From: Prevotella sp.
GTDB taxonomy: Bacteria; Bacteroidota; Bacteroidia; Bacteroidales; Bacteroidaceae
Direction of reading: 5' to 3'
DNA length: 64,000 nt
Assembly (NCBI GenBank): GCA_016281055.1
Contig: JAEEHW010000082.1
Span: 62,001 to 126,000, forward strand
Of this stretch, positions 42,196-51,824 are shown in pieces. The notes under the pieces were generated by a model. The model did no database searches. It worked only from the letters and a program-made list of their open reading frames with translations, and was not told where the DNA came from. Position numbers and translations under genes: made by a program. Each line of letters opens with the position of its first letter. The first letter of the stretch is position 1.

Positions 42196-42816
42196 ATGAC
42201 AGAATTATCTATATACAAGAAAAATCTCAAGCCTGCCATTCTTGAAGAAGCAATGAAAGACTTCAGGGAATTTGGTATTCGTGCTGTGAAGATGGATGAT
42301 ATAGCCAGGAATATGGGTATATCAAAGCGTACTTTGTATGAAGTATATTCCAACAAGGAAGATTTGTTGGTTGATGTCGTCGAGAGTATGCTTGTCAAGC
42401 GTGATGAGTACATGAAGGATTTTGCAGCGGGATGTACTGACACAATAGATATCCTTCTTGAGGTTTTGAGATTGCAGATAGAATTTTCTGTTAGTACCCA
42501 TGCCGATTTCTTTAAGGATCTGCAGCGTTATCCTGCGGCAGAAAAACAATTGGCTCAATTCCATAAGGGACAAGAGCAGGATGCAAAGAAATTCTTTCAA
42601 AATGGGGTAAATCAGGGATTCTTCCGATCAAATATAGATTATTCTATTTTTCTGAAAATCACTGCTGGTGCGATGCGCATGATAAGGACAGAGAAACAAT
42701 ATAAGAATCTAACTTATCAGCAGTTGTTCATAAATTATCTATGTGTTGTTATTCGTGGAATATGCACATTGAAGGGGCTAGAACGCCTTGACACGTTTAT
42801 TGACCAGCACGTATGA
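42196..42816 (+). CDS. TetR-family transcriptional regulator
   Basis: HTH EFGIRAVKMDDIARNMGISKRTLYEVYSNKEDLL; ATG 42196. Confidence 0.93.
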   Translation: MTELSIYKKNLKPAILEEAMKDFREFGIRAVKMDDIARNMGISKRTLYEVYSNKEDLLVDVVESMLVKRDEYMKDFAAGCTDTIDILLEVLRLQIEFSVSTHADFFKDLQRYPAAEKQLAQFHKGQEQDAKKFFQNGVNQGFFRSNIDYSIFLKITAGAMRMIRTEKQYKNLTYQQLFINYLCVVIRGICTLKGLERLDTFIDQHV

Positions 42817-42840
42817 TACTTTCAATACTTAAGATATAAT

Positions 42841-42874
42841 AAATAAAGGTGAAGGATTTCCTTCACCTTTATTT
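42841..42874. terminator. Bidirectional terminator between convergent TetR and SulP genes
   Basis: aaataaaggtgaagga tt tccttcacctttattt. Confidence 0.85.
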
Positions 42875-42884
42875 ATTTGTTTAT

Positions 42885-44582
42885 TTATTTCTTTAGGTAA
42901 TCAATGCAATCCTCGAAGGTCTTGAATGTTTGCTCCTCGGAAATCAGTGTTGGTATTATATGTGTTTTGTGCAGTATTGCATCAGCTTGCGGCTGAATGA
43001 TTGTCATTAATACTTCAATGCCTTGGGCCTGCAAGTCTTTGATGGCTGTTTCCAGTGCGTATGCACCAGACTGATCCATGAACGTTACTCGCTTCATTCG
43101 TATAACCACGGTTTTTATTCCTTCAGTAGGAACTTCGTGCATTACTTTGTTGAATCCTGTTATAGAAGCGAAGAATACCGGGCCTCCAAGACGCATGATG
43201 TATATATGTTTTTTCATCTCGTCTGTTACTCCAGTTTCGTCTTCCCATGGCGTGTTGTGGTCGAAACCGTCGTTGAGTATGCCGCCTTCGTATTCCTTTT
43301 CTACGAGGTCACCAGCACGTTTCATAAACAATACTGCTGCTATAACCATGCCAATGCCTACGGCGGTGAGCAGGTCCACGAAAACAGTCATAAGGAATAC
43401 TACGATAAGAACGAATGCATCAGCCTTAGGTATGTGGGTTAAATCGCGGAAGCCGCGAAAATCGATAATTCCCCAACCAACGGTTATCAAGATGCCGGCA
43501 AGTACTGACAATGGCACAAACTTGACGAGAGAACCTAATCCGAGAAGAATAGCCAATAGGAACAGAGCATGTGTCATACCAGAGAATTGGGTACGACCGC
43601 CGCTTTTTACATTTACTACAGTACGCATGGTTGCACCTGCTCCTGCAATGCCACAGAACAATCCGGCAATTGCATTGCCTATGCCCTGGCCAATCAGTTC
43701 TTTGTTGGAATTGTGTTTTGTCTTTGTTATATTGTCAGCTACGACAGATGTCAGCAGCGTGTCAATGGAACCTAATCCAGCCAATGTCAGTCCAGGAATG
43801 ATAGCGGCTTCAATGGTTTGCCACCAGTTTATTTCTGCCAGGTTGATTCCATCCTTTATAAAGAATGGCATCGGAAGGCCAGTTGGGATGTTGCCAATAG
43901 TCAGTGCCGCATCAAACGAACATAGCAAAGAAACAATGGTCATAGCTATGAGGGCGACAAGTGTGGCAGGTATCTTCTTTGTCAATCGTGGCAGTAACAA
44001 TATAATGGCAATGGTGCATACACCTAATATAAGTGCCATCCAACTGATGTCGTTTCCCAATGCGGCAGGGAATCCCAATATCATGTCCACGGTGCTGATT
44101 GGTGACTTCTTGCCTATGAGTGGGTATATCTGTTGTAATATTATGATTACGCCGATGCCGCTCATGAATCCGGATAACACAGGGTAGGGAATATAGCGCA
44201 CGTATTTACCTATGCGTATTATTCCAAAAAGTATTTGGAACAGTCCGCAGAATATTCCCGCCATAGCCATAGCTATCAGTACGGCAGTAAAGTTTCCACT
44301 GCTTGTGGTCCATGCAGCACTGATGAGAGAGGCGGTTATGACAGTCATCGGACCTGTCGGGCCACTGATTTGCGAATGAGTACCGCCGAAGAGTGCAGCG
44401 AAGAATCCGAGCAGAGTCGCTCCCACTAAACCGGCCAATGCTCCCATAGGGGCTGCGGCAGGATCATTGATGCCTCCGAATGCTTGGATGCCGAATGCCA
44501 ATGCTAATGGTAATGCGACGATACCAGCAGTTACACCACCAAAGAGATCGCCTTTGATGTTGCTTGTGTCAATAAGTTTCAT
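42885..44582 (-). CDS. SulP-family anion transporter with C-terminal STAS domain
   Basis: SulP TM core; STAS MKRVTFMDQSGAYALETAIKDL. Confidence 0.93.
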   Translation of the reverse strand: MKLIDTSNIKGDLFGGVTAGIVALPLALAFGIQAFGGINDPAAAPMGALAGLVGATLLGFFAALFGGTHSQISGPTGPMTVITASLISAAWTTSSGNFTAVLIAMAMAGIFCGLFQILFGIIRIGKYVRYIPYPVLSGFMSGIGVIIILQQIYPLIGKKSPISTVDMILGFPAALGNDISWMALILGVCTIAIILLLPRLTKKIPATLVALIAMTIVSLLCSFDAALTIGNIPTGLPMPFFIKDGINLAEINWWQTIEAAIIPGLTLAGLGSIDTLLTSVVADNITKTKHNSNKELIGQGIGNAIAGLFCGIAGAGATMRTVVNVKSGGRTQFSGMTHALFLLAILLGLGSLVKFVPLSVLAGILITVGWGIIDFRGFRDLTHIPKADAFVLIVVFLMTVFVDLLTAVGIGMVIAAVLFMKRAGDLVEKEYEGGILNDGFDHNTPWEDETGVTDEMKKHIYIMRLGGPVFFASITGFNKVMHEVPTEGIKTVVIRMKRVTFMDQSGAYALETAIKDLQAQGIEVLMTIIQPQADAILHKTHIIPTLISEEQTFKTFEDCIDYLKK

Positions 44583-44754
44583 TGTTGTTTGTTTAATCCA
44601 ATCTTTTTTAATATGTCACCCTTTATAAAAAGAAAGTGCAAAGTTACAAAAAAAAACTGAAATAAAGAAATAAAATGCACAAAAAGTTATGTTGTGTGAT
44701 TTTAACGGTTCTGTATTGGTAATTGACTATAAACTTTTTGTACCTTTGCAGTAA

Positions 44755-44996
44755 CATGAGGGTCGCACTGGTTCGATTGGGATACTCATCAATTAATAGA
44801 AAACCGAGAGCACGCTTCTCTTGTCAATGGCGGGCCACAATGCAGATTGGTCATGATGGTCAATAGTGAGTCCTTTTACGGCATTTGGCTATATCACAGT
44901 CTGGAAACCATTAGGTCGGTGGATTACAAAGGCGGAGAGCACTCTAATATTCAATACTCGGAGTTTTCATCACATCACCAGTGCGGCCCTTTTTTT
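44755..44996 (+). ncRNA. Structured ncRNA, candidate Bacteroidales 6S-like RNA
   Basis: TACCTTTG -7 element (44741-44748); 13-bp closing stem GGGTCGCACTGGT (44760-44772) / ACCAGTGCGGCCC (44977-44989) followed by T7; interior gaaaaCCGAG / CTCGGagttttc helix; no plausible CDS. Confidence 0.6.
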
Positions 44997-45170
44997 GTGT
45001 ATATGCGTGATTTTATGATTATTTAAGGAATATTTTGGAAGAAAAACTTTCGTGATTGAGGTTTTTTTGCTAATTTTGTGGCAATTTCGCGTTTGTTGCA
45101 CGAAATTGCCACAAATCTTTTATTTGAACGACACTATATACTAACAACATTTTAATATTAATCAATAATT

Positions 45171-45416
45171 ATGAATATAGGCATTACATTGATGATAGTG
45201 GGCATGGTGACGGTATTCGCTGTGCTGCTTATCATTATTAATTTGAGCAAACTACTTATAAGCGTAGTTAACAAGGTGGCTCCAGAAGAAGAGGCCAAGT
45301 CCAAAGTCGTATCTCAGGCACCAGCGATAGCTGCTGATGTTATGGAGGTGATACGTCAGACCGTCAGTCAGGTGACCGGCGGCAGGGGAAAAGTTGTTAA
45401 CGTAGTAAAAATATAA
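45171..45416 (+). CDS. Sodium-pump decarboxylase gamma subunit (OadG-like)
   Basis: 81 aa, single N-terminal TM, directly upstream of alpha and beta subunits. Confidence 0.85.
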   Translation: MNIGITLMIVGMVTVFAVLLIIINLSKLLISVVNKVAPEEEAKSKVVSQAPAIAADVMEVIRQTVSQVTGGRGKVVNVVKI

Positions 45417-45437
45417 ATACAAAACATATATAACATT

Positions 45438-47273
45438 ATGGGCAAAGAGATTAAATTCAGTTTAGTCTTCAGGGATATGTGGCAGAGTGCGGGTAAGTAC
45501 CAGCCACGTGTAGACCAATTGGTCAAGGTGGCACCCGCAATCATCAAGATGGGTTGCTTTGACCGTGTAGAAACAAATGGTGGCGGATTCGAACAGGTGA
45601 ACCTGCTTTATGGTGAGAATCCAAATAAAGCCGTGCGTGAGTGGACAAAGCCTTTTCATGAGGCTGGCATACAGACACACATGCTTGACCGTGCTCTGAA
45701 CGCATTGCGTATGAGTCCTTGTCCGAAGGACCTGCGTCAGTTGTTCTACAAAGTAAAGAAAGCACAGGGTACAGACATTACCCGTATTTTCTGCGGACTT
45801 AATGATCCGCGTAATGTCATACCTTCTATCAAATATGCAAAGGATGCGGGAATGATAGCTCAGGCATCGCTCTGTATTACACATTCTCCTATTCATACTG
45901 TTGATTATTACATCAATCTTGCCAAGACATTCATTGATGCTGGTGCCGACGAGATCTGTCTGAAGGACATGGCTGGCATCGGACGTCCGCAGACTTTGGG
46001 CAAGATTGTTGCAGGTATAAAGGAATACAAGGAAGACATTATCGTTCAGTATCACTCACATGCTGGTCCTGGTTTCAACATGGCTTCTATACTGGAGGTG
46101 GCACGTGGTGGTTGTGACTATATTGACACTGCTGTCGCTCCATTGTCATGGGGTACCGGCCACGCCGATATCATTGCTGTTCAAGAGATGCTGAAGGATG
46201 CCGGTTTCAAGGTGAAGGATATCAACATGGAGGCTTACATGGAGGTGCGTACGCAGATCCAGGAAATGATGGATGATTTCCTCGGCTATTATATTCCTGC
46301 ACTGAACCATCTGAACAATTCGTTGCTCATCAAACCTGGACTGCCGGGCGGTATGATGGGTTCGCTGATGACAGACCTTGAGGACAACCTACGTTCTCTT
46401 AACAAGTGGAAGATGAAGAATGACCAGCCAATTCTTTCTACCGACCAGTTGCTTGTGAAACTCTTTGACGAGGTGGCTTACGTATGGCCGAAGGTGGGTT
46501 ATCCATGTCTTGTCACTCCGTTCTCTCAGTATGTGAAGAATCTCGCCCTGATGAATGTAATGCAGTTGGAGAAGGGCAAGGAACGCTGGTCTATGATTGC
46601 GGAGAATATATGGGATATGATTCTCGGTAAGAGCGGTCAGCTGCCTGGACCTGTTGATCCATTGTTTGTAGAGATGGCTCAGAAGGAAGGCCGCCAGTTC
46701 ATGACTACCGATCCACAGGAGAATTACCCTGACGACCTTGAGACCTACCGTCTGCGTATGTCGCAGCAGGGATGGGAACTCGGTGAAGACAACGAGGAAC
46801 TCTTTGAGTATGCCATGCACCCACAGCAGTATGAGGCATACAAGAGTGGCGCTGCTAAGGCTGCATTTGAGAAAGACCTTGCAGAGCGTAAGGCAAAGAA
46901 GATGCAGGGTGGGGCAGCTGCAGAACCTCAGAAACTTACAGTCACGGTTAACGGACAGTCGTATGTGGTTGACGTGGCATATGGTGAGCAGGCTCCAAAA
47001 GCACAGGAGAATGGCAATGCTGCTTCTGCAGCAGCAGGCGAAGGCCTGGAGGTGCTTGCGCCACTTGAGGGTAAGGCATACCTCGTGCAGTCGTCAAGTG
47101 AGACTCCAAAGAAGGTTGGCGACCATGTGGAGGAAGGTGAAGTGATTTGCTACATCGAAGCCATGAAGGTGTTCAACCGTATCAAGGCAGAGAAATCAGG
47201 TACTATCACAAGCATTTGCTTCTCATCTGGCGATTCTGTTGCTGAGGATGATGTACTGATGACGATTGGATAA
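45438..47273 (+). CDS. oadA: Oxaloacetate decarboxylase-type alpha subunit with C-terminal biotinyl domain
   Basis: Carboxyltransferase core (FRDMWQSAG..., CLKDMAGIGRP, QYHSHAGPGFNMAS) and biotin site EAMKVFNRIKAEKSGTI. Confidence 0.93.
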   Translation: MGKEIKFSLVFRDMWQSAGKYQPRVDQLVKVAPAIIKMGCFDRVETNGGGFEQVNLLYGENPNKAVREWTKPFHEAGIQTHMLDRALNALRMSPCPKDLRQLFYKVKKAQGTDITRIFCGLNDPRNVIPSIKYAKDAGMIAQASLCITHSPIHTVDYYINLAKTFIDAGADEICLKDMAGIGRPQTLGKIVAGIKEYKEDIIVQYHSHAGPGFNMASILEVARGGCDYIDTAVAPLSWGTGHADIIAVQEMLKDAGFKVKDINMEAYMEVRTQIQEMMDDFLGYYIPALNHLNNSLLIKPGLPGGMMGSLMTDLEDNLRSLNKWKMKNDQPILSTDQLLVKLFDEVAYVWPKVGYPCLVTPFSQYVKNLALMNVMQLEKGKERWSMIAENIWDMILGKSGQLPGPVDPLFVEMAQKEGRQFMTTDPQENYPDDLETYRLRMSQQGWELGEDNEELFEYAMHPQQYEAYKSGAAKAAFEKDLAERKAKKMQGGAAAEPQKLTVTVNGQSYVVDVAYGEQAPKAQENGNAASAAAGEGLEVLAPLEGKAYLVQSSSETPKKVGDHVEEGEVICYIEAMKVFNRIKAEKSGTITSICFSSGDSVAEDDVLMTIG

Positions 47274-47291
47274 TTACAATAGTAAATAACG

Positions 47292-48527
47292 ATGGAAATA
47301 CTGAATAAAATATGGGATATGACAGCGTTCGCACAGACAGGCGGCGACTGGTCGTTCCTCATAATGATAGTGATAGCCTGCGTATTGCTTTATCTGGGTA
47401 TTGTCAAGAAGTATGAGCCGTTGTTGCTTGTGCCTATCGGCATGGGTGTACTGCTTGCTAATTTCCCAGGTGGCGGTATGGGCGTGGCTCAGGCTACGTC
47501 GGAGGGATATGTGACATTGCCTGACGGAACGAAAGAGATTATATGGGATATGCCGTTGCATAAGATTGCCCATGATCTCGGATTGATGAACTTCATATAT
47601 TATATGTGCATCAAGACCGGTTTCATTCCGCCAATAATCTTTATGGGTGTAGGTGCATTGACAGACTTCGGTCCGATGTTGCGCAACCTTCGTCTGTCTA
47701 TCTTTGGAGCTGGGGCACAGTTTGGCATCTTTGCTGTATTGCTGGCCGCATTGGCAATGGGCTTTACTCCACAGCAGGCAGCTTCGTTGGGTATCATCGG
47801 TGGTGCCGACGGTCCTACGGCCATCTTCACTACAATCAAGCTTGCTCCGGAACTTCTTGGACCTATTGCCATTGCAGCATACAGTTACATGGCATTGGTG
47901 CCAGTCATCATTCCGTTAGTAGTGAAATGCCTTTGCACCAAGAAGGAACTCCTTATTAACATGAAGGAGCAGGACAAGAAGTATCCTAACAAGACGGAGA
48001 TAAAGAATATGCGTGTGCTGAAGATTCTGTTCCCTATCAGCGTTACCATTATCGTGGCATTGCTCGTACCTACAGCAGTAAGTCTTGTTGGTATGCTGAT
48101 GTTCGGTAACTTGATAAAGGAACTGGGTAGCATGACCAGCCGTCTGTTTGATACGGCCAGCAATGCTATTATGAACACCGCCACCATCTTCCTCGGTCTT
48201 TCCGTAGGAGCAACGATGACGGCTGAGGCTTTCCTCAACCTTCAGACCATTGGCATAGTCGTTGGCGGTTTCCTCGCCTTCGCACTGTCCATATCAGCAG
48301 GTATCTGCATGGTGAAGATTTTCAACCTGTTCGTAAAGAAGAAGGTGAATCCGCTTGTAGGCGCCACAGGTTTGTCTGCCGTGCCGATGGCTTCGCGTGT
48401 AGCAAACGAGATTGCTACGAAGTATGATCCGAAAAACCATGTACTCAACTACTGCATGGCGTCAAACATCTCAGGTGTCATTGGTTCTGCCGTGGCCGCT
48501 GGTGTGTTGATTTCTTTCCTGCAATAA
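47292..48527 (+). CDS. oadB: Sodium ion-translocating decarboxylase beta subunit
   Basis: FPGGGMG..., ASLGIIGGADGPTAIFTT, MASNISGVIGSAVAAGVLI. Confidence 0.95.
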   Translation: MEILNKIWDMTAFAQTGGDWSFLIMIVIACVLLYLGIVKKYEPLLLVPIGMGVLLANFPGGGMGVAQATSEGYVTLPDGTKEIIWDMPLHKIAHDLGLMNFIYYMCIKTGFIPPIIFMGVGALTDFGPMLRNLRLSIFGAGAQFGIFAVLLAALAMGFTPQQAASLGIIGGADGPTAIFTTIKLAPELLGPIAIAAYSYMALVPVIIPLVVKCLCTKKELLINMKEQDKKYPNKTEIKNMRVLKILFPISVTIIVALLVPTAVSLVGMLMFGNLIKELGSMTSRLFDTASNAIMNTATIFLGLSVGATMTAEAFLNLQTIGIVVGGFLAFALSISAGICMVKIFNLFVKKKVNPLVGATGLSAVPMASRVANEIATKYDPKNHVLNYCMASNISGVIGSAVAAGVLISFLQ

Positions 48528-48555
48528 GGAGATATCATGTTTGAATAATAAATAA

Positions 48556-48595
48556 GACAATCTCTGACATTAGAAAAATAACGTCAGAGATTGTT
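48556..48595 (+). terminator. Intrinsic terminator after oadB
   Basis: acaatctctgac / gtcagagattgttt. Confidence 0.8.
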
Positions 48596-48614
48596 TTCGT
48601 AAATACAATAAGAT

Positions 48615-49517
48615 ATGATAAAGCTATTATTGTTTTTTGTCTGCATGCTGGCGAGTGGTGTCACAAATGCAGATAATGTCACATACACAGATGCAGACAG
48701 CATTAAGGTGGTGTCATTGCTTACTGAAGGAAATAAGGCATACGCCAAGAATCCTCAGCTGAATCTTATGCTGTATTATGGTAAGCAATTACAAGGCGTG
48801 CCGTATGTTGCTCATACGCTCGAAGTGAACAAGACGGAGCAACTGGTTGTCAACTTGCGCCAGTTGGACTGCACCACTTTCGTTGAAACCGTCTTTGCTT
48901 TAAGTCTGACAACAAAGTCCGGGTCGGTGAAATGGACAGACTATTGCCGCAATCTGCAGACAATCCGTTATGCGGGAGGCAAACCGGAGGGCTATACGAG
49001 CCGCAACCACTATTTCCTTTGGTGGGTAGAGAAAAACAAGGAGAAAGGACTGGTGTCAACACCCATGCATGATGCAATGGTGAAGATTGCGTCTTCTGGT
49101 AAACAGTTGCCGTCATATATCAGAAAACAGACGATAGACATCGACTATATGAGTACGCACTCATCTGCGTATTCCATGCTTGATGGCAACAAACAGGATA
49201 TAGCCATCATTAAAGATAAGGAAAAAAAGTCAAAGGGAGAGATTGTGTATTACATTCCGCCTACGAAAATCGGATTGTCAAAGAAACAACTTGGTGGTTA
49301 TGTCAACGATGGCGATATTCTTGCCATAGCGACTAAGAAAAAAGGTCTTGATACGACACATATAGGAATAGCATCATGGGGAAAGGATGGCAAACTGCAC
49401 TTACTCAATGCATCGCAGGTTAGAAAGAAAGTAGTGCTTGAAACAATGACGCTGCAGCAGTATATGAAAAAACATCCCACTCAACTTGGCATCTGGGTGA
49501 TACATCCTGAATTATAA
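48615..49517 (+). CDS. DUF1460 family (NlpC/P60-like amidase) secreted protein
   Basis: LRQLDCTTFVETVFAL; GDILAIATKKKGLDTTHIGIA; signal peptide. Confidence 0.88.
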   Translation: MIKLLLFFVCMLASGVTNADNVTYTDADSIKVVSLLTEGNKAYAKNPQLNLMLYYGKQLQGVPYVAHTLEVNKTEQLVVNLRQLDCTTFVETVFALSLTTKSGSVKWTDYCRNLQTIRYAGGKPEGYTSRNHYFLWWVEKNKEKGLVSTPMHDAMVKIASSGKQLPSYIRKQTIDIDYMSTHSSAYSMLDGNKQDIAIIKDKEKKSKGEIVYYIPPTKIGLSKKQLGGYVNDGDILAIATKKKGLDTTHIGIASWGKDGKLHLLNASQVRKKVVLETMTLQQYMKKHPTQLGIWVIHPEL

Positions 49518-49524
49518 AATGAAG

Positions 49525-49558
49525 ATAGGTGTGATTTGATATATCAAATCACACCTAT
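49525..49558. terminator. 34-bp perfect palindrome, bidirectional terminator overlapping 3' end of pyrD
   Basis: ataggtgtgatttgata / tatcaaatcacacctat between convergent genes. Confidence 0.85.
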
Positions 49559-50449
49559 TATTTCTTCCACACTTTGACAGCCGTGGCTGTCAAGCCATTG
49601 GTTGATGCCGTCGCGTACCTTTATTGTTACTGCAGGGTCGAGGAAGTTTGCTGTTCCTATTTCTATGGCAGATGCTCCTGCCATCAGAAACTCTATTGCA
49701 TCTTTATGGTTGCATATACCTCCCAGACCGATTACTGGTATCTTTACTGCTTTGCTCACCTGGTGCACCATACGCAGGGCAACGGGTTTTACGGCAGGGC
49801 CAGACAGTCCACCAGTGCCGATAGACAGTAGCGACTGGCGTTTCTCTATGTCGATGGCCATGCCCATCAGTGTGTTTATCAGTGACACACTGTCTGCTCC
49901 CTCAGCCTCCACAGCCTGCGCTATCTCGGCAATGTTGGTGACGTTGGGTGACAGTTTCACTATCAACGTCTTGTCATAGCGTTTGCGCACTTCGCGCACT
50001 ACACTAGCAGCTCCTGCGCAGGTTGTACCGAATGCCATGCCGCCGTCTTTTACGTTCGGGCATGAAATGTTTAGTTCGATGGCAGGGATACGCTCCAGTC
50101 CGTTTATGCGTGCGGCACACTCGCCATAATCTTCGGGTGAAGAACCACTGACGTTGACGATGAAGTTTGTCTTGATGTCTTTTATCTCGGGGTAGATATG
50201 TTCACAGAAGTAGTCCACACCCTTGTTTTGTAATCCCACGCAGTTGAGCATACCGCTGGCGGTCTCCGCCATGCGTGGGTAGTCGTTACCCTCGCGGTGC
50301 TTGAGGGTAGTGCCTTTCACTATTATTCCGCCTATTTCATCCAGCGGCACGAAATCCTGAAACTCCACTCCGTAACCAAATGTACCAGAAGCGGTCATTA
50401 CGGGGTTTTTCATTTCGAGGTTTCCTATTTTTACATTTAGTTTTGCCAT
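49544..50449 (-). CDS. pyrD: Dihydroorotate dehydrogenase catalytic subunit (class 1B)
   Basis: [38 protein letters not shown]. Confidence 0.96.
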   Translation of the reverse strand: MAKLNVKIGNLEMKNPVMTASGTFGYGVEFQDFVPLDEIGGIIVKGTTLKHREGNDYPRMAETASGMLNCVGLQNKGVDYFCEHIYPEIKDIKTNFIVNVSGSSPEDYGECAARINGLERIPAIELNISCPNVKDGGMAFGTTCAGAASVVREVRKRYDKTLIVKLSPNVTNIAEIAQAVEAEGADSVSLINTLMGMAIDIEKRQSLLSIGTGGLSGPAVKPVALRMVHQVSKAVKIPVIGLGGICNHKDAIEFLMAGASAIEIGTANFLDPAVTIKVRDGINQWLDSHGCQSVEEIIGVI

Positions 50450-50459
50450 AGTCTTTTAT

Positions 50460-51120
50460 TTCTTACTAAATGCAAAGTTACTTATTTTTTCTCTGTTGGC
50501 AAAATTTTTAGCCTGAATTATTCATGGAATTAAAATCATTCTCTGTGAGGTACCATAAATTCTTGTGCTCCGTAGGTGCTCAGGCGCTCCGTGGAGTCTC
50601 TCATAAATTTAATTTATGGAGAAATTAATGACAATTCAGGAGAATTCATGGTACGCCGTAGGCAAGGATAAATTTCCGTGAATTATGTAGGTTAGAGTGT
50701 TTTTGCCTATTCTTAACGTCAACTCGATGAATTTTGATAAACATAAAATATTTATGATAATTGACTTCGTCGAGCTAAACCTTTGTGGTAATTCATGGTG
50801 ATTCGTGTTTCTTTCAACATTAATGCCCATGAATTTTCCATGAATTATTTTCGTCGAACTCACGTTAATGTTTTTCATCGTTAATGCCATCAATATAGAC
50901 CATTAATGTCATTAATAATCTTAGGGCAAAGCATTAATGTTATTAATGAATGAAATTAGCGGCATTAACGTAAAAAGGAAAATTTTGAAGACAACTTAGG
51001 ACAACGAGGACAACTTTTTTCTAGCATATAATTTCTGTCATACAGCGTTGTCATTGTTGTCTGTGTTGTCTTCTATTCAAATAGACTCTTAAAAATTTCC
51101 ACTTTCGTTATTCATAATTG
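50460..51120. repeat. Intergenic cluster of short-word inverted and direct repeats
   Basis: Repeated AATTCATGG/CCATGAATT, ATTAATG and GACAAC words; hairpin gaagacaac..gacaac..gacaac (50987-51014) / gttgtc..gttgtc..gttgtcttc (51047-51073). Confidence 0.65.
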
Positions 51121-51329
51121 ATTGTTTCGTAAGAAATCTTTTAAAAATCTAAACTAAAATCTTATAGAAGAAATATTTCTGGCGAAGCCCAAATATTATG
51201 AAGCAGATTTTTGGGGATTTCTAACCGAAGGTTATAATAATACATATGGAAGTTGGATGAAGGGGGTGGGGAACTGTGTCCATTTGTGTTCGCACACAGC
51301 GTTGTCGTTTACATTTTTTCATAATTTTC

Positions 51330-51361
51330 TTTGTTCATTCCATAATTTTTTCTTAACTTTG
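51330..51361 (+). promoter_or_regulatory. Bacteroidetes-type promoter upstream of orphan RNA candidate
   Basis: TTTG (51330-51333) - 20 nt - TAACTTTG (51354-51361). Confidence 0.7.
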
Positions 51362-51365
51362 CCCT

Positions 51366-51757
51366 TGAAAGCAGTTAGTCCACGAGTTGGGCATGTGTTT
51401 TCAAGACATATTGGTTTGATGTTCATGCGGACATGTCTCGTGAAGACACCACTGCCGTGACATCAGAAAAGGGCGTTTATTTGACGTTTTATCTTCTACT
51501 CTTGAAAGTCTGGTAAATTTTCATTATGTTGTAAGAAGATGACGCAACCGAAACGTCTACGTGGGTGATTATTATGACAGATCGCTCACTCTGTAGGTAT
51601 ATATACACTGTGTATATGTATCGTGTAAAGGGTGCAGTGTATCTATTTGTAATTATCTCTTCGGCGTGGGCTAACTGGTTGCTTATCCTTACAACATAGG
51701 TTTACCAGAGCCTCAAGAGTGGGATAAGCAGAAGGTACAGCAACCCACGTCTTTTTC
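51366..51757 (+). ncRNA. Orphan structured RNA candidate (about 390 nt) or long structured leader of the GIY-YIG gene
   Basis: Consensus promoter; multiple helices; long-range pairing 51498-51505/51713-51720 and 51509-51517/51701-51709; 3' hairpin ggcgtggg..gcttatcc / ggataagc..cccacgtc then TTTTT; no long ORF. Confidence 0.45.
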
Positions 51758-51824
51758 ATTCCCTAAATTTATTATTAACCGCCGACTCCGAGGGTGCTAT
51801 AGGCAAGGAAAAACTTATTAGCGT

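Noticed and set aside
43078-44187. 369-aa plus-strand ORF antisense to sulP
   Set aside because: Lies entirely inside the well-supported SulP gene in antisense; composition (Pro/Ser/Ile/Met-rich) is typical of an antisense shadow of a TM protein
44755-44996. tmRNA interpretation of CTGGTTCGATTGGGAT
   Set aside because: No ALAA-type tag reading frame, no 3' tRNA-like half; closing stem is 13 bp and runs straight into a terminator
45462-46055. 197-aa and other minus-strand ORFs across oadA
   Set aside because: Antisense shadows of a clear oadA coding sequence; no family resemblance
50460-51120. CRISPR-like array in the repeat-rich spacer
   Set aside because: Words are short (6-9 bp), irregularly spaced and in both orientations; no constant repeat with uniform spacers and no cas genes
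51366-51757. RNase P RNA interpretation (GAAAGTCTGG resembles the P4 core)
   Set aside because: Other universally conserved RNase P blocks (GAGGAAAGTCCGG in full, ACAGAA, AGAnnnATG) are missing; match is only about 9 nt
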